A stretch of DNA of 64,000 nucleotides from Albirhodobacter sp042466415 (GTDB taxonomy: Bacteria > Pseudomonadota > Alphaproteobacteria > Rhodobacterales > Rhodobacteraceae). The notes under the pieces are model-generated. The model saw only the letters and a list, made by a program, of their open reading frames with translations. It did not search any database and was not told where the DNA came from. Position 1 is the first letter of the stretch, and each line of letters starts with the position of its first letter. Location of the stretch: the NCBI RefSeq assembly GCF_042466415.1, contig NZ_JAXHCH010000002.1:1488001-1552000 (forward strand), written 5' to 3'. This document shows positions 61,546 through 64,000 of this stretch, piece after piece. The position numbers were made by a program, and so were the translations under genes.

Positions 61546-61665
61546 CGACAAGTGCCGTAAAATCGGAGGCGTAGGAAGCGACAGGCCCAAACGCCCGCGC
61601 TTCATTCCCGCGCCAAACTAGGCGTAACACTTCGAGAACCAACCTTAACGACAGGGACGTAAACA

Positions 61666-62379
61666 ATGAAAAAATTGATCCTGACCACGGCCGCATTTGC
61701 CCTCACGGCTGGCTTTGCAATGGCAGACACTGTTCGCATGGGCACCGAGGGCGCCTACCCTCCCTACAACTTCATCAATGATAAAGGGGAAGTCGACGGG
61801 TTCGAGCGCGAAGTGGGCGACGAGCTTTGCAAGCGCGCCGAGCTGACTTGCGAGTGGGTCACCAACGAATGGGACAGCATCATCCCCAACCTTACCGGCG
61901 GCAACTACGATACGATCATCGCTGGCATGTCGATCACAGACGAGCGCAAGGAAACGATCGATTTCACGCAAAACTACTTCCCGCCAGCCGCATCGGCCTA
62001 TCTCGCACCGGGCGAAGATAGCGATCTGATGGGCGCAGTTGCCGCGCAAACCGGCACGATCCAAGCGGATTACGTAGCGAAATCAGGCGCGACCTTGATC
62101 GAGTTCGCAACGCTTGACGACACGATTGCGGCCGTTAAATCGGGCGAAGCAGACGCCGTCTTTGCAGATAAAGACGCGCTCGCGCCCTTCGCAGAAGGTC
62201 AGGATCTGGTCTGGGCTGGCGATGACGTTCCGCTGGGCGATGGTATCGGCCTCGGTCTGCGCAAATCCGATAGCGAGCTGAAAGAGAAGCTCAACGCCGC
62301 GATCCAATCGATGAAAGATGACGGCACGCTCAACACCGCGATCACCAAATGGTTCGGTGAAGAAGCAAAAACATTCTGA
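61666..62379 (+). CDS. Amino-acid ABC importer, periplasmic binding protein
   Basis: 237 residues with a cleavable signal (LILTTAAFALTAGFAMA). The SBP_bac_3 pattern is clear: MGTEGAYPPYNFINDKGEVDGFEREVGDEL, WDSIIPNLTGGNYDTIIAGMSITDERKETIDFT (outline only), and the end TAITKWFGEEAKTF. Similar to lysine/arginine/ornithine or octopine binding proteins; the ligand cannot be fixed. Confidence 0.9.
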   Translation: MKKLILTTAAFALTAGFAMADTVRMGTEGAYPPYNFINDKGEVDGFEREVGDELCKRAELTCEWVTNEWDSIIPNLTGGNYDTIIAGMSITDERKETIDFTQNYFPPAASAYLAPGEDSDLMGAVAAQTGTIQADYVAKSGATLIEFATLDDTIAAVKSGEADAVFADKDALAPFAEGQDLVWAGDDVPLGDGIGLGLRKSDSELKEKLNAAIQSMKDDGTLNTAITKWFGEEAKTF

Positions 62380-62420
62380 TCTACAGGAAAGGTCGGGCGT
62401 GAAAGCGCCCGATCCCCCCC

Positions 62421-63302
62421 ATGTTCGCATCCTGCGCTGACCCTTCCTCGCTCAACGGGCTTTCATGGCTCATGTGCTACCTGTTCACAGGCAAGCACCT
62501 GATGTTTTATGCCTCGTTCCTGACGGTGCTTTTGCTGCTCGCAATCGCGGCGCCTGTCTCGTTGCTGTTCGGATTCGGCGGCGCTTTGGCCTCGCGATCG
62601 CGCAACGCGCCCTTACGTTGGCTCGGCAAAGGCTACACGGCGATGGTGCGCGGTGTGCCGGACATCGTGTTCTTCCTATTCGTGCCGGTGGCGCTTGACC
62701 AAGGGTTCGAATGGCTTCGTCACAAGGTGAAATGCCCCGATTGGGATCAACCAATTCGCCAAGGCGCAGATTTCCTCGTGTGCTCCCAAGCAAAGCTCCC
62801 CTTGTCGTCCTCGCCGCAAGTCTACCATGAAATTTACGGCTTCACCCTCGCCGTGATCGCCTTTGCCTTGGTGTTTGGCGCGTTTGCGGCCAATGTTCTG
62901 AGCGGCGCGATGAACGCCGTGCCGCGTGCGCAGCTCGAGACCGCGGAGGCCTACGGGATGAGCCAGCGCCAGATCACCCGCCGCATCTTGATCCCGCAGA
63001 TGTGGAGCTATGCGCTCCCCGGTCTCTCGAACCTGTGGATGATCCTGATTAAAGCGACGCCGCTTTTGTTCCTGCTCGGTGTCGAGGACATCGTCTATTG
63101 GGCACGTGAATTGGGCGCGACGAAATCAAATATCTACGCCTATCCCCACCCCGATTGGCGCCTTTGGTATTTCCTTGGCCTCTTGTGCTTCTATCTCGCG
63201 ATGACCTCCGTTTCCGAACGCGTCCTGTCGCGTCTGACGGTTAAACTCTCGCGCGGACAGGCGACAGCTCTGGGCGAAGCGCAACGAAAGGCCGCGCAAT
63301 GA
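62421..63302 (+). CDS. Amino-acid ABC importer, permease 1
   Basis: 293 residues, with five to six membrane helices. The EAA loop (ETAEAYGMSQRQITRRILIPQM) and the RGVPDIVFFLFVPVAL segment are HisQ/HisM-type. A long loop (residues about 95-135) with three Cys/Asp-rich turns separates helices and is larger than usual. The stop overlaps the next ATG by 4 bases. Confidence 0.9.
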   Translation: MFASCADPSSLNGLSWLMCYLFTGKHLMFYASFLTVLLLLAIAAPVSLLFGFGGALASRSRNAPLRWLGKGYTAMVRGVPDIVFFLFVPVALDQGFEWLRHKVKCPDWDQPIRQGADFLVCSQAKLPLSSSPQVYHEIYGFTLAVIAFALVFGAFAANVLSGAMNAVPRAQLETAEAYGMSQRQITRRILIPQMWSYALPGLSNLWMILIKATPLLFLLGVEDIVYWARELGATKSNIYAYPHPDWRLWYFLGLLCFYLAMTSVSERVLSRLTVKLSRGQATALGEAQRKAAQ

Positions 63303-64000
63303 GCTGCTTTGAAACCATTCAAGCATACGGATTGCGGGCAATCGGCATTGGCGAGCGCGCCCTGCCAAAGGCCGACATCTCGCTATGCGAACAGGTAACA
63401 CTGATCGGATCAGGCATGATCTGGAACGTCTATTTCGGCGCATTGGCCCTCATCATCGGGTTCTTCTTTGCGCAGGCGTTGGCAGTGGCGAAATTCCAAG
63501 GGCCCGTGTGGCTATCAAAACCCGCCGATTGGTTCATCTATCTGTTCCGCGGATCGCCGCTTTTTATCCAGTTCTTCCTTGCTTACGAGGCGCTCTCGAT
63601 GCTACCGCGCGGCGGCGTTGATCTGTGGGTCGGGCTCGGCACCATCCATCTCGATACCGCATGGATGACGCGTGCTTGGGCGGGGGCGCTTCTTGTTCTG
63701 GTGCTCAACACATCGGCTTATTCGGCCGAGATTTTCCACGGCGCGCTTCAAACCATCCCGAAGGGAGATCTGGAGGCCGCCGACGCTTACGGGCTGTGGG
63801 GCTGGAAGAAATTCCGCCGGATCCAATGGCCGACGATGCTGCGCCTCGCGTGGCCCGCATATACCAATGAGGCGATCTTCCTGTTCCATGCGACGACTTT
63901 GGTGTTTTTCTCGGGCTTCCCGGCCTATCGCCAAGAGGGTGACGCGCTCTACTACGCCAAATATTTTGCCGAAAAGACGTTCAACCCGTTCATCGCATAC
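63299..64000 (+). CDS. Amino-acid ABC importer, permease 2 (cut by window end)
   Basis: 234 codons are visible from ATG 63299, open at the window edge. It has the RGSPLFIQFFLAYEAL segment and EAA loop (LEAADAYGLWGWKKFRRIQW), as in HisM/OccM. It completes the cassette of ATPase, binding protein and two permeases. Confidence 0.9.
   Translation, partial: MSCFETIQAYGLRAIGIGERALPKADISLCEQVTLIGSGMIWNVYFGALALIIGFFFAQALAVAKFQGPVWLSKPADWFIYLFRGSPLFIQFFLAYEALSMLPRGGVDLWVGLGTIHLDTAWMTRAWAGALLVLVLNTSAYSAEIFHGALQTIPKGDLEAADAYGLWGWKKFRRIQWPTMLRLAWPAYTNEAIFLFHATTLVFFSGFPAYRQEGDALYYAKYFAEKTFNPFIAY

Overview
The window is a stretch of chromosome from an alphaproteobacterium of the order Rhodobacterales (Roseobacter/Rhodobacter group). 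Grounds: the order of the division and cell wall (dcw) cluster, Rhodobacterales-type small proteins (DUF2484, DUF2161, Hint_2), FtsZ with a very long Gln/Pro/Ala-rich linker, an amino-acid ABC cassette, and above all a DUF1127 gene followed by hairpins with CCUCCUCC loops, the CcaF1-CcsR arrangement known from Rhodobacter sphaeroides. No rRNA, tRNA, IS element, prophage or CRISPR was seen. All identifications come from reading the sequence; no search was run.

Layout. 1-767: the end of an aminopeptidase P gene and a small NTF2-like protein. 792-26873, all on the minus strand: the dcw cluster, read from mraZ down to recN (mraZ, rsmH, ftsL, ftsI, murE, murF, mraY, a DUF2161 gene, murD, ftsW, murG, murC, a DUF2484 gene, a Hint-domain gene, murB, ftsQ, ftsA, ftsZ, lpxC, bamD, recN). 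Many genes overlap by 1 or 4 bases, so they are probably translationally coupled. Three things stand out. No ddl gene lies between murB and ftsQ. The murF product keeps its P-loop but has lost most other Mur-ligase motifs. FtsQ may carry a long N-terminal extension sharing a DD(A)LPPPAY motif with FtsZ. Upstream of mraZ is a 760-base leader with a terminator-like hairpin (compare the UpsM sRNA) and decamer-spaced TGGGA repeats that look like MraZ boxes.

27635-29328: rlmJ, then the array of CcsR-like sRNAs (ten hairpins, five pairs) downstream of the DUF1127 gene. 29589-44132: mrp, a UvrD/PcrA helicase, folE2, metZ, a Bcr/CflA exporter, yciB, an EamA transporter, ftsY, an alkB-type hydroxylase with a long N-terminal tail, a secreted conserved hypothetical, and xseA. 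44239-49564: a small exported ORF, purD, purU, a secreted protein coupled to a [2Fe-2S] ferredoxin, a PG-binding lipoprotein and a membrane protein with a lipoyl-like domain. 49692-55815 (minus): rpiA, gor, hflK, hflC, degP. 56071-60479: sdaA, pyrG, secG, a TerB-like protein. 60775-64000: a polar amino-acid ABC importer (ATPase, binding protein, permease, permease cut by the window end).

Functionally the window is mainly envelope biogenesis and division (precursor synthesis MurB-MurG and MraY, septal machinery FtsQLWIAZ, lipid A LpxC, BamD, SecG, FtsY, HflKC/DegP quality control), with nucleotide, folate and C1 enzymes (PurD, PurU, PyrG, FolE2) and stress-linked RNA regulation around it.
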